Assembly (NCBI GenBank): GCA_947172705.1
Contig: CAMWCA010000013.1
Coordinates: 1 to 62,190 of the forward strand
DNA: 62,190 nucleotides
Origin: an uncultured Lachnospiraceae bacterium
Lineage (GTDB): Bacteria > Bacillota > Clostridia > Lachnospirales > Lachnospiraceae
Direction of reading: 5' to 3'
The position numbers and the translations under genes are program-made. Below the pieces are notes generated by a model. The model was not told the DNA's origin. It searched no databases and worked only from the letters and a program-made list of their open reading frames with translations. Shown in pieces: positions 37,924-47,035 of the stretch (positions are counted from its first letter, which is position 1; each line of letters opens with the position of its first letter).

Positions 37924-39471
37924 ATGGAGCGTTTTTTGAGAGGGCTTTTTAAAATTGTATTTGGGCGTACGCTGATCATTATTTTGATGGTACTGATACA
38001 GATCGTGGCGCTTTTGGGAAGCTTCCTTGGGCTTAGAAGCTATTTCCCTTTTATCTGGGAGAGTATGAATGTCTTAGGCGCTTTTATGGTGATTTTCATT
38101 GTCAACAGGGATGAGCCTGCTGAGTTTAAGCTGACCTGGATTATACTGATCTGTCTGTTTCCGGTGCTGGGCGCCCTGACTTATATTTTTATTATGGGAA
38201 ATTTTGGCGGTATTGGTCTGAAGGCAAAGCTGTACCGGCAGGTGAAGGAGACGGAAGGGCTTCTTGTAACAGAAGAGGAGACCAAGGAAGCGGTGAAAGA
38301 ATGCTCTGTCTCCCTGAAAGGATTTTCCCATTACATGGAAAATACTGCGGGTTTCCCTACCTATCATAAGTCCAATGGGGTGTATTATCCTTTGGGTGAG
38401 GATAAGTTTGAAGACCTGCTGGTAGAGCTGAAGAAGGCGGAAAAATTTATTTTCCTGGAGTATTTTATCGTAGAGCGGGGCATTATGTGGAATGCTGTGC
38501 TGGATATTTTAAAGGAAAAGGTGAAGGAGGGCGTGGAAGTCAGGATGATGTATGACGGCATGTGCTCCCTGTTGCTGCTTCCCTATAAGTATCCGGAGGA
38601 ATTAAAACGTTACGGAATCAAGGCTAAGATGTTTGCCCCCATTGTCCCGTTCCTGTCTACCACACAGAATAACAGGGATCACAGGAAAGTGGTAGTGATC
38701 GATGGAAAAGTGGCGTTTACGGGAGGAATCAATCTTGCGGATGAGTATATCAACAAGGTGGAACGTTTTGGGCACTGGAAGGATATAGGAGTGAAGATCA
38801 CAGGAGACGCGGTGCGTAGTTTCACGGTGATGTTCCTTCAGATGTGGAATGTTTCTGAAAAGGGCAGTGAGGAATACGAAAAATATCTGAAAGATATTAC
38901 CTTTGAGGAGCCTCTTTACCGGGATGGATTTGTAATTCCCTATGGAGAGACCCCCAGTAGAAGCACAGAAGTGGGAAAAACAGTTTACTCCTCCATGATC
39001 AATGGGGCTTCTAAATATGTGCACATTATGACCCCTTATTTTATTGTAGACCGGGAATTTCTGGACTGTATGAGGTATGCGGCAAGACGAGGCGTGGAGG
39101 TTTCCATGATTCTCCCCCATATTCCGGATAAAAAGGTGGTTTATTATATTGCAAGAAGCTTTTACCCGGAGCTTTTAGAGGCGGGTATTAAGGTGTATGA
39201 GTACACGCCGGGCTTTATTCATGCCAAAGCGTTTGTCTCTGATGATATCAGCGCTACGGTGGGAACCATCAATTTGGATTACAGAAGCTTTTACCATCAT
39301 TTTGAGTGCGGCGTTTATTTCTATGACCACTCTGTGGTGGCAAAGGTGGAACAGGACTTTCAGGATACGCTGCAAAAATGTCAGGAGGTTACCGCTGAGT
39401 ATTATAAAGGGCTTCCTCTTTATCAGAAAATGGTTGGGAGAATTTCCCGGCTTCTTGCCCCTCTTTTATAA
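37924..39471 (+). CDS. cls: Cardiolipin synthase (phospholipase D family)
   Basis: 515 residues. Two to three N-terminal spans are followed by two HKD motifs: HRKVVVIDGKVAFTGGINLA (about 254-273) and HAKAFVSDDISATVGTINLD (about 434-453). It joins two phosphatidylglycerol molecules in the membrane. It is 27 bp after the pyridoxal kinase gene, ending the mscL-pdxY-cls group, and is followed by a strong terminator. Confidence 0.93.
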   Translation: MERFLRGLFKIVFGRTLIIILMVLIQIVALLGSFLGLRSYFPFIWESMNVLGAFMVIFIVNRDEPAEFKLTWIILICLFPVLGALTYIFIMGNFGGIGLKAKLYRQVKETEGLLVTEEETKEAVKECSVSLKGFSHYMENTAGFPTYHKSNGVYYPLGEDKFEDLLVELKKAEKFIFLEYFIVERGIMWNAVLDILKEKVKEGVEVRMMYDGMCSLLLLPYKYPEELKRYGIKAKMFAPIVPFLSTTQNNRDHRKVVVIDGKVAFTGGINLADEYINKVERFGHWKDIGVKITGDAVRSFTVMFLQMWNVSEKGSEEYEKYLKDITFEEPLYRDGFVIPYGETPSRSTEVGKTVYSSMINGASKYVHIMTPYFIVDREFLDCMRYAARRGVEVSMILPHIPDKKVVYYIARSFYPELLEAGIKVYEYTPGFIHAKAFVSDDISATVGTINLDYRSFYHHFECGVYFYDHSVVAKVEQDFQDTLQKCQEVTAEYYKGLPLYQKMVGRISRLLAPLL

Positions 39472-39477
39472 AACCTG

Positions 39478-39528
39478 TAAAAGGGTGTTGCAAAACCATC
39501 CAAAGATGGCGGCGCAGCACCCTTTTTT
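39478..39528 (+). terminator. Bidirectional intrinsic terminator
   Basis: AAAAGGGTGTTGC and GCAGCACCCTTTTTT form the stem between convergent cls and GH94 genes; A/T runs serve both strands. Confidence 0.8.
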
Positions 39529-39546
39529 ATAATATGTAACCGCCTT

Positions 39547-41982
39547 TTATCCCATGGTTACAACAATATGATAGGTCTTTTTCCCCGGCACATAGGGAAC
39601 GATACATCCCTCAATGGGGGAACCGTCAACGGTTATATTCTTAACGCCCTTTTCCACATGGTCAGGATTGGCGACGGTGATGGTATAGACGCCTTCCCGG
39701 AAGGTTCTGGAAATTTCAAAATCCCCAAACGTTCCAGGGATACAAGGGTCAATCCGCAGTCCCTTGTGGGTGGGATAAACGCCCAGAATATATTGAGAAA
39801 TATTTACAAAGGTCCATGCGGCTGTTCCGGTAAGCCAGCTGTTTTTTGCTTCGCCGAAGGATGGCGCGTCTTTTCCGGCAACCATCTGGGAGTACACGTA
39901 AGGCTCCGTGCGATGGATCTCACTGATCTCCTGAAGGTAAGCAGGACAGGTTTTTTGATAGATTTCAAATGCCCGGCTGCCTCGTCCCAACACTGTTTCC
40001 CCAATGGAGACCCATGGGTTGTTATGGCAGAAAATACCGGCATTCTCCTTATATCCAGGGGGATAGGAGGTTACTTCTCCCAGTTCTAAATGGTATCTGG
40101 TGTAGGCAGGCTGGAGGATCATAACGCCGTACTTTGTATCAAGCTTTTCTTTAACGGAATCCAATGCCTTTTGGGCAAGCCCTTCTTTTACGCCTACCCC
40201 GGCGAGGACGCAGAAGCCCTGCGGCTCAATAAAGATCTGTCCCTCCTGGCATTCTTTGGAGCCAACCTTTTCACCGGAGGCATCATAGGCGCGTAAAAAC
40301 CATTCCCCGTCCCATCCGTCTTTTAAGATCGCCTGGTACATACATTCCACTTCCTCCCGGGCTCTTCCGGCTTCTGAAAGATCATCCAAAAGCTCGCAAA
40401 GCTGGGCGTATTCTTCTCCGTATTTCACAAACATGCCTGCAATAAATACAGATTCCGCAACAGGACCTTCGCTGGGACCGAAGGTCTGGAAGGATTCTCC
40501 GGGATGGGCGGAAAAGCAGTTTAAATTCAGGCAGTCGTTCCAGTCTGCGCGCCCGATCAGGGGAAGCTGATGAGGACCTCTGTGATTTAAAATGTAGTCA
40601 AAGGAGCGTTTCAGATGCTCCATCAGGGATGCGGAAGTCTCCTGGTCATTATCGAAGGGAACGGTTTCCTTCAAGATGCCGATATCTCCGGTCTCCCGCA
40701 CATAAGCGCTTACCCCTGCAATCAGCCATAATGGATCGTCGTTGAAGCCGCTCCCGATGTCGGAGTTTCCCTTTTTGGTAAGAGGCTGATACTGATGGTA
40801 GGCGCTGCCGTCAGCGAATTGAGTAGAAGCAATGTCAATAATCCTCTCCCGGGCGCGGTCAGGAATCAAATGTACGAAACCAAGGAGATCCTGACAGGAA
40901 TCCCGAAAGCCCATGCCTCTTCCGATGCCCGATTCATAGTAGGAAGCGGAGCGGGACATATTGAAAGTGACCATACACTGATACTGGTTCCAGATATTGA
41001 CCATACGATCCACCTTGTCATTGGAGGAGCGGAGAGAAAATCTGGAAAACAGACCGCACCAATAATCTTTTAACTCCCCAAAGGCATTTTCAACAGCTTC
41101 GTCGGTCTGATATTTTTGTATCAGATCAAATGCCGGGGTTTTATTAATGACTCCCGGTGATTCCCATTTTTCTTCTTCGGGAACCTCTACATAGCCCAGA
41201 AGGAAAACAAAAGATTTGCTTTCGCCTGGGGCAAGGGTAATCCGAAGCTGATGGGAGGCGACAGGGGACCAGCCCTTTGCTATGGAGTTGGAGCAGGCAT
41301 CCCTTTCCACCGCTTCCGGCAGGGCGTTTCCCCTGTAAGCGCCCAGGAAAGAGTCCCGGTCAGTGTCAAAGCCTTCTATTTTGGCATTTACAGTGTAAAC
41401 TGCGTAGTGATTGCGCCGTTCCCTGTATTCTGTTTTATGGAAAATGGCGGAGCCGCTGACCTCCACCTCGCCGGTACTGAAATTCCGCTGGAAATTCTTC
41501 ATGTCGTCGTCCGCATTCCAGAGACACCATTCCACATAGGAAAACAGGGAAAAGGTTTTAGAGGAAGGGGATTCGTTGGTCAGCGTTAGCTGGCTGATCT
41601 CACAGGTATCGTTCATGGGGACGAAAGTGAGCAGGGAAGCCTTTAGCTGATTTTTGGAGGAAATAAAACGGCTGTAGCCCATACCGTGGCGGCACTGGTA
41701 AGAGTCAAGGGGCGTCTGGGCAGGCTGCCACCCGGGGTTCCAGACGGTGTCCCCCTCCTTGAGATAAAAGTACTTGCCGTTGGTATCTACAGGTACATTG
41801 TTGTAGCGGTAACGAGTCAGCCGCAGAAGCTTTGCATCCTTATAAAAGGAATAACCGCCGCAGGTGTTGGAGATCAGGCTGAAGAAATCCTTGCAGCCCA
41901 GATAGTTGATCCAGGGCAGGGGCGTCCTGGGAGTGGTGATGACATATTCACGGTTTTCATCGTCAAAATAGCCAAATTTCAT
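39547..41982 (-). CDS. GH94 cellobiose phosphorylase-type enzyme
   Basis: Phosphorolyses a beta-1,4-glucose disaccharide to glucose-1-phosphate and sugar in the cytoplasm. It starts at ATG 41982, six bases after GGAGAG, giving 811 residues, the usual length of cellobiose phosphorylases. [20 protein letters not shown] at the N-terminus, [14 protein letters not shown] in the (alpha/alpha)6 barrel, and DWNDCLNL with the catalytic Asp near residue 481 are family features. No signal peptide. It is transcribed away from the LacI gene and has a LacI-type operator over its start region. Cellobiose is the best guess; other GH94 specificities (laminaribiose, cellodextrin) cannot be excluded. Confidence 0.9.
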   Translation of the reverse strand: MKFGYFDDENREYVITTPRTPLPWINYLGCKDFFSLISNTCGGYSFYKDAKLLRLTRYRYNNVPVDTNGKYFYLKEGDTVWNPGWQPAQTPLDSYQCRHGMGYSRFISSKNQLKASLLTFVPMNDTCEISQLTLTNESPSSKTFSLFSYVEWCLWNADDDMKNFQRNFSTGEVEVSGSAIFHKTEYRERRNHYAVYTVNAKIEGFDTDRDSFLGAYRGNALPEAVERDACSNSIAKGWSPVASHQLRITLAPGESKSFVFLLGYVEVPEEEKWESPGVINKTPAFDLIQKYQTDEAVENAFGELKDYWCGLFSRFSLRSSNDKVDRMVNIWNQYQCMVTFNMSRSASYYESGIGRGMGFRDSCQDLLGFVHLIPDRARERIIDIASTQFADGSAYHQYQPLTKKGNSDIGSGFNDDPLWLIAGVSAYVRETGDIGILKETVPFDNDQETSASLMEHLKRSFDYILNHRGPHQLPLIGRADWNDCLNLNCFSAHPGESFQTFGPSEGPVAESVFIAGMFVKYGEEYAQLCELLDDLSEAGRAREEVECMYQAILKDGWDGEWFLRAYDASGEKVGSKECQEGQIFIEPQGFCVLAGVGVKEGLAQKALDSVKEKLDTKYGVMILQPAYTRYHLELGEVTSYPPGYKENAGIFCHNNPWVSIGETVLGRGSRAFEIYQKTCPAYLQEISEIHRTEPYVYSQMVAGKDAPSFGEAKNSWLTGTAAWTFVNISQYILGVYPTHKGLRIDPCIPGTFGDFEISRTFREGVYTITVANPDHVEKGVKNITVDGSPIEGCIVPYVPGKKTYHIVVTMG

Positions 41983-42061
41983 AATGTGCTCTCCTTTCGC
42001 AGGTTTATTATTAACAGCCGGTATTTGAAACCTTACATAATAGATAATAATTACCATGTTC

Positions 42062-42122
42062 TCGAAAACGTTTAAGTACATGCTTTGACATGAATTATAC
42101 CCAAAAAGAAAGTGAAATGCAA
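42062..42122 (-). promoter_or_regulatory. GH94 promoter and LacI-type operator
   Basis: Minus-strand TTGCAT (42122-42117), 17 bp, TATAAT (42099-42094). Downstream lies CTTAAACGTTTTCGA (42076-42062), centred on the palindrome AAACGTTT, close to the operator at 42354-42372. The 200 bp between the two divergent promoters are very A+T-rich with nothing else I can name. Confidence 0.75.
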
Positions 42123-42319
42123 CAAAAAAATATATATTTTGTATATTTTATTTCGAATGCAAATACAAAAATGAAAAATAATCAAATAAAATGCGAAAAA
42201 TATCATTTTAATTAAGTAAAAACAACTTACCCTTTACTTCTAATTGCACAAAAAACATGAAAAAATATGTGATCATTTAACAAACATATAAAAAATGCCC
42301 AAAGAAATTTAAAATAATA

Positions 42320-42372
42320 TTGCCAAAATATAAAAAGTGTTGTAATATTGAATTACGAAAACGATTAAGTGA
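42320..42372 (+). promoter_or_regulatory. LacI gene promoter and operator
   Basis: TTGCCA (42320-42325), 17 bp, TAATAT (42343-42348), then TACGAAAACGATTAAGTGA (42354-42372), which shares GAAAACG-TTAAG with the operator of the divergent GH94 gene. Its place just after the -10 suits autorepression. Confidence 0.7.
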
Positions 42373-42401
42373 GACTTAATAAAGGTCAGGTATTAAACAA
42401 C

Positions 42402-43412
42402 ATGGTATCAATGAAAGATATTTCAACTTTTTGTGGGGTTTCGGTGGCAACTGTAAGCAAAGCGCTGAATGATCACAAGGATATTGGAGAAGAAACAAAA
42501 GCGCATATCAGGCAGGTGGCGAAAGAAATGGGATATTCGCCCAATTCGGCAGCAAAATCATTAAAGACGAACCGAACCTACAACCTGGGAGTCTTATTTG
42601 TGGACGAAGCCATGAGCGGTCTTACCCATGATTATTTTGCTAATGTTTTAGACAGCTTTAAGCGTACGGTAGAAGAACAGGGGTATGATATTACATTTAT
42701 TAATTGCTGCAAAAAGCGGGAAGGAAGAATGTCATATCTGGAGCACAGCAGATACCGCAGGTTTGACGGAGTAGTGATTGCATGCGTTGACTTTTATGAT
42801 CCGGAGGTTGAAGAACTGGTAAGAAGCGACATACCGCTTGTAACTATTGATCATCTTTTTAACAATCGATGTGCAATTATTTCGGATAATATTAAGGGGA
42901 TGCGGGATTTGGTTCATTATGTGTATGATATGGGACACCGAAAGATTGCCTATATACATGGTGCCGATTCGGCGGTTACCCAAAGCAGGCTTTCCTCCTT
43001 TTATCTGACTTGTGAGGAACTGGGGGTGGAAGTTCCCGCTCAATATGTAAGAGAGGCACCCTATCGTGATACCAAAGGAACCTATGAAGAAACGGAAAAG
43101 CTTCTTGCATTAAAGAATCCGCCTACTTGTATTTTGTATCCAGATGATTTCGCCTGTTTGGGTGGGATTAATGCTATTAATGCAAAAGGTTTTAAGATAC
43201 CGGAGGATATTTCTGTGGCGGGATACGATGGCGCCAGGATTGCAAGACATTTTGAACCTCAGCTCACAACACTGAAACAGGACACTGTGCAGCTGGGAAG
43301 GCTGGCGGCGGAAAAGCTGATTAATTTGATTGAAAAACCTAAAACGACCTTGGTTGAGCAGATTGTCGTAAAAGGGGAGGTGATTTCGGGAACTTCAGTG
43401 AAAAAAATTTAG
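42402..43412 (+). CDS. LacI-family transcriptional repressor
   Basis: 336 residues from ATG 42402; an in-frame GTG at 42369 falls inside the operator and lacks a binding site. The HTH is MKDISTFCGVSVATVSKALNDH, followed by a periplasmic-binding-protein-like sugar sensor domain (about 62-336; ISVAGYDGARIARHFEPQLTT is the usual C-terminal motif). It should control the divergent GH94 gene, itself and the downstream ABC importer. The effector is probably a sugar released in the cytoplasm, such as a cello-oligosaccharide. Confidence 0.9.
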   Translation: MVSMKDISTFCGVSVATVSKALNDHKDIGEETKAHIRQVAKEMGYSPNSAAKSLKTNRTYNLGVLFVDEAMSGLTHDYFANVLDSFKRTVEEQGYDITFINCCKKREGRMSYLEHSRYRRFDGVVIACVDFYDPEVEELVRSDIPLVTIDHLFNNRCAIISDNIKGMRDLVHYVYDMGHRKIAYIHGADSAVTQSRLSSFYLTCEELGVEVPAQYVREAPYRDTKGTYEETEKLLALKNPPTCILYPDDFACLGGINAINAKGFKIPEDISVAGYDGARIARHFEPQLTTLKQDTVQLGRLAAEKLINLIEKPKTTLVEQIVVKGEVISGTSVKKI

Positions 43413-43429
43413 AGCATATTAAGATATTT

Positions 43430-43464
43430 AGAAGAACAAATGTGATCTACAGAGTTCTTCTTTA
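43430..43464 (+). terminator. Hairpin between LacI gene and ABC operon
   Basis: GAAGAAC (43431-43437) pairs with GTTCTTC (43454-43460), followed by TTTATAT. A weak terminator or attenuator separating the repressor from the binding-protein gene. Confidence 0.55.
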
Positions 43465-43521
43465 TATAAGCACAGCAACAGTTCATGTGAAATTTGCAAA
43501 ATTAAAATGGGAGGATTATTC

Positions 43522-44925
43522 ATGAAAAAGAAATTACTTAGCACAGTACTGTCAATTACAATGATTGCAGGTTTGTTTGCAGGATGCGGTCAGAAGGAAG
43601 CGGAAACAACGCCTGCGGCTGACGGAGAAGCTGTAGTGCAGGAACAGGAGGAAACTCCGGCAGAGGCTGTTGAAGCCTCGGAAGAAGGAAAAGTATTGAA
43701 TATTTATTGCTGGAATGATGAGTTTAAGAGACGGATACAGGATCACTATCCCGGGTATACATCGGATGCCAATGATGCTACTAAGGGAACCATCGGCGAT
43801 GTAACGGTGGTTTGGAATATTACGCCAAACCAGGATAATGCTTATCAAAATAACTTAGATGAAACTTTGTTAAAACAGGCGGATGCGGATGCCGATAGCA
43901 AAATTGATATTTTTCTTGTGGAAGCGGATTATGCATTGAAATATGTTGACACAGAGTACACGATGCCGGTTGCTGATCTGGGCGTTACAGAGTCGGATCT
44001 TGCCAATCAATATCAGTATACGAAAGATATTGTTACCGATTCCAACGGCGTATTGAAGGGAGTTTCATGGCAGGGATGCCCGGGGGCGATGTTCTACAGC
44101 CGTGAAGTTGCAAAAGAAGTGTTTGGAAGCGACGATCCGGCGGAAGTGCAGAAGTATGTATCCGATTGGGATACCTTTAATGAAACGGCGGTAACTCTTA
44201 AGGATGCAGGATATTCTATTATCTCCTCCGTAAATGACAGCTATCGTGTATACTCAAATAATGTAACTTCCAAATGGGTAGTAGACGGTAAGATTAACAT
44301 TGATGACAATATTATGAAGTGGGTGGAGGATTCTAAAGTGCTGGTGGATGCAGGTCAGACAGGAACTCATGATCTGTGGAGCGATGACTGGAGTAAGGGA
44401 TTTTATCCTGAAGGAAAGGTATTTGCATATTTTGGTCCTGCATGGCTGGTGAACTTCTCTATGGCGGCGGATGCAGAGGGTAGTATTGGTAATGCCGGCG
44501 GCTGGGCGGCAACAGAAGGACCTCAGGGCTTCTTTTGGGGAGGTACATGGATCTGTGCAGCAACAGGTACGGACAATGCAAGCCTTATAAAGGATATTAT
44601 GCTCCAGATGACCTGCAATGAAGAAATCATGAAAGAAATCGTAGTAGACGATGATGATTTTGTAAATAACAAGCCTGCTATGGAGGCTATGGCAGCTGAT
44701 ACAAGCTATTCAAGTAAGATCCTTGGCGGACAGAATCCACTGGGTATGTATTGTGCAGGCGTTGAAGGTCTTGATTTAAGTAATCTGTCAATTTATGATC
44801 AGGGCTGTAACGAAGAATTCCAGAGATCCATGAAAAATTATTTTGACGGCAATGCTGATTTGGATGGTGCATTGGATCAGTTCTATAAAGCGGTAGTAGA
44901 AAAGTACCCTGAATTAACCTATTAA
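43522..44925 (+). CDS. Sugar ABC transporter substrate-binding lipoprotein (system 1)
   Basis: 467 residues from ATG 43522 after GGGAGG. The lipobox LFAGCG places the lipidated cysteine at about residue 22, followed by a Glu-rich linker and a family-1 solute-binding fold (VLNIYCWNDEFKRR near the N-terminus; GGWAATEGPQGFFWGGTWIC in the hinge region). It captures sugar at the outer face for the two permeases encoded next. The ATPase is not in the window, which is common because a shared MsmK-type ATPase often serves several importers. Position beside LacI and GH94 suggests cello-oligosaccharide. Confidence 0.9.
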   Translation: MKKKLLSTVLSITMIAGLFAGCGQKEAETTPAADGEAVVQEQEETPAEAVEASEEGKVLNIYCWNDEFKRRIQDHYPGYTSDANDATKGTIGDVTVVWNITPNQDNAYQNNLDETLLKQADADADSKIDIFLVEADYALKYVDTEYTMPVADLGVTESDLANQYQYTKDIVTDSNGVLKGVSWQGCPGAMFYSREVAKEVFGSDDPAEVQKYVSDWDTFNETAVTLKDAGYSIISSVNDSYRVYSNNVTSKWVVDGKINIDDNIMKWVEDSKVLVDAGQTGTHDLWSDDWSKGFYPEGKVFAYFGPAWLVNFSMAADAEGSIGNAGGWAATEGPQGFFWGGTWICAATGTDNASLIKDIMLQMTCNEEIMKEIVVDDDDFVNNKPAMEAMAADTSYSSKILGGQNPLGMYCAGVEGLDLSNLSIYDQGCNEEFQRSMKNYFDGNADLDGALDQFYKAVVEKYPELTY

Positions 44926-44969
44926 ATAATTGATATATTTATATAGGGTCATCACTTCATTACGGCTGT

Positions 44970-44993
44970 GCCTGCCTGAATAAACAGGCAGGC
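44970..44993 (+). promoter_or_regulatory. Intercistronic hairpin after binding-protein gene
   Basis: GCCTGCCTG and CAGGCAGGC form a perfect 9-bp stem with a six-base loop but no T-run. Such structures commonly stabilise the binding-protein mRNA relative to the permease part. Confidence 0.6.
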
Positions 44994-45101
44994 ATGGCTG
45001 TTTCAAAAACAAAACAGCAGAACTGGCAGCAGGGTTTTACAAAAAGTAGAGGGCTGCTGCGAGTTTTACCGTAGCATAAAATAAGCAATGGAGGTGACTG
45101 C

Positions 45102-46013
45102 ATGAAATCAATGCGAAGAGGAAAGGTTGTGCGCTATAATAAGTGGGGATATATTTTTTTGACGCCCTTTATACTGGTTTATCTGGTTTTTCAATTTATT
45201 CCCCTGGTAAGTACGATATATAATAGCTTTTTTGAGAACTACCGATCCGGGCTCACACAGATAGGACCTAATTTTCTGGGGCTTGAAAATTATAAAACCA
45301 TTTTTTCAAATGGGGATATCCTTACATATGGAAAAAATACAATCATTATGTGGGTGATGGGATTTGTACCCCAGATTATCGTATCCCTGCTTCTGGCCGC
45401 ATGGTTTTCCAATCCCAGTCTCAGGCTGAAAGGGCAAAGGTTTTTTAAGACGGTTATTTATTTACCCAACCTGATTATGGCGTCTGCTTTTGCAATGTTG
45501 TTTTTTACTTTGTTTTCAGACGGGGGACCAGTGAATTCCATATTGATGCAGGTAGGTATTCTGGATCAGCCATATAAATTTATGTCGAGCATATGGAGTA
45601 CCAGAACGCTGGTTGCTTTTATGAATTTCCTTATGTGGTTTGGAAATACCACTATTTTGTTAATGGCAGGTATGATGGGGATAGATACAGCCCTTTTTGA
45701 AGCAGCAGAGGTGGATGGAGCGACTTCGACCCAGGCTTTCTTTAAGATTACACTGCCCCTTTTAAGACCTATTCTTGTTTATGTGATGATAACATCGTTG
45801 ATTGGAGGTCTGCAGATGTTTGATGTCCCTCAGATACTGACCAATGCTACGGGAGATCCAATGCGTTCAACGATGACGCTGATTATGTATTTGAATAAAC
45901 ATCTGTACAGCAAAAATTATGGATTGGGCGGAGCACTTTCGGTTGTGATGTTTGTGGTTACAGGCATTCTCAGTATGATCGTGTATAAGTTTACGAATAA
46001 GAAGATGGATTAG
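45102..46013 (+). CDS. Sugar ABC permease, MalF/UgpA type (system 1)
   Basis: 303 residues, six spans. The EAA loop for ATPase contact reads EAAEVDGATSTQAFFKITLPLL (about 204-225). It starts at ATG 45102 after GGAGGTG. It works with the MalG-type permease 11 bp downstream and the lipoprotein upstream. Confidence 0.91.
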   Translation: MKSMRRGKVVRYNKWGYIFLTPFILVYLVFQFIPLVSTIYNSFFENYRSGLTQIGPNFLGLENYKTIFSNGDILTYGKNTIIMWVMGFVPQIIVSLLLAAWFSNPSLRLKGQRFFKTVIYLPNLIMASAFAMLFFTLFSDGGPVNSILMQVGILDQPYKFMSSIWSTRTLVAFMNFLMWFGNTTILLMAGMMGIDTALFEAAEVDGATSTQAFFKITLPLLRPILVYVMITSLIGGLQMFDVPQILTNATGDPMRSTMTLIMYLNKHLYSKNYGLGGALSVVMFVVTGILSMIVYKFTNKKMD

Positions 46014-46024
46014 GAGGTGAGGGC

Positions 46025-46903
46025 ATGAGGAAGGAGAAAGAAACAGGAGTAAAAAAAGGAATAAATATTAAAGCCAGAAGGGCAATTGCATATTTAGTAT
46101 TGGTTTTGATTTCTGTCTTGTGTTTGTTTTGGTTTTATGTATTGTTTATCAATGCAACCAGATCTCATGCAGAATTGACGAAAGGATTTACCCCGGTTCC
46201 GGGAGGCAATCTTTGGATAAATTGGAAGAATTTGAGCGCTGGCAGAGCTGCAAGTGCGCTTCCTATATGGTATGGTCTGTTTAACAGCTTTTTCATAGCG
46301 ACTTTTAGCGCGGCGCTTTGCACCTACTTTTCCACTATGACAGCCTATGCAATTCATGCCTATGAATTTCAATTGAAAAAATTTATGTTTACCTTTATTT
46401 TGATGATTATGATGATTCCCACGCAGGTAACGGCGCTTGGATTTTTACAGCTGGTAGGGAAAATGAATCTGGATGATTCTTTTATACCGCTGATCATACC
46501 GTCTATTGCATCGCCGGTTACGTTTTTTTATATGAAACAATATATGGAAAGCGCGCTTCCCCTTTCACTGATCGAGGCGGCGCGGATCGATGGATCGGGG
46601 GAATTCAGGACCTTTAATTCCATTGTGATTCCGTTGATGAAACCAGCGATCGCGGTGCAGGCAATTTTTACCTTTGTGACCAGTTGGAACAATTATTTTA
46701 CGCCTGCCTTGATTCTTCACACAGACAGGAAGAAAACGCTTCCTATCCTGATCGCGCAGCTTCGATCCACGGACTGGCTTAAATTTGATATGGGGCAGGT
46801 ATATGTGATGATCGTATTCTCTATTTTGCCTATTATTGTTATTTATGTGTTTTTGTCAAAATATATTGTGCAGGGAGTTGCAATGGGAAGTGTAAAAGGA
46901 TAA
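46025..46903 (+). CDS. Sugar ABC permease, MalG/UgpE type (system 1)
   Basis: 292 residues, six spans, EAA loop EAARIDGSGEFRTFNSIVIPLM (about 180-201) and the typical C-terminus KYIVQGVAMGSVKG. It is the last gene of importer 1 and is followed by a GC-rich hairpin (46919-46941, GAGCCGG/CCGGCTC) without a clear T-run. Confidence 0.91.
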   Translation: MRKEKETGVKKGINIKARRAIAYLVLVLISVLCLFWFYVLFINATRSHAELTKGFTPVPGGNLWINWKNLSAGRAASALPIWYGLFNSFFIATFSAALCTYFSTMTAYAIHAYEFQLKKFMFTFILMIMMIPTQVTALGFLQLVGKMNLDDSFIPLIIPSIASPVTFFYMKQYMESALPLSLIEAARIDGSGEFRTFNSIVIPLMKPAIAVQAIFTFVTSWNNYFTPALILHTDRKKTLPILIAQLRSTDWLKFDMGQVYVMIVFSILPIIVIYVFLSKYIVQGVAMGSVKG

Positions 46904-46918
46904 GTGATACAAATGTAA

Positions 46919-46941
46919 GAGAGCCGGTATTTGCCGGCTCT
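46919..46941 (+). terminator. GC-rich hairpin after importer 1
   Basis: AGAGCCGG and CCGGCTCT around TATTTG. The following bases (GCTTGCG) are not a T-run, so termination is uncertain. Confidence 0.45.
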
Positions 46942-47035
46942 GCTTGCGTTATGAATAAAAAGGTTGGCGGTGTCTGCCGGATGATATAAAATGAAAGGGT
47001 AAAGGGGAGATTCTGCAGGGAAAGAAGGAGTGGCT

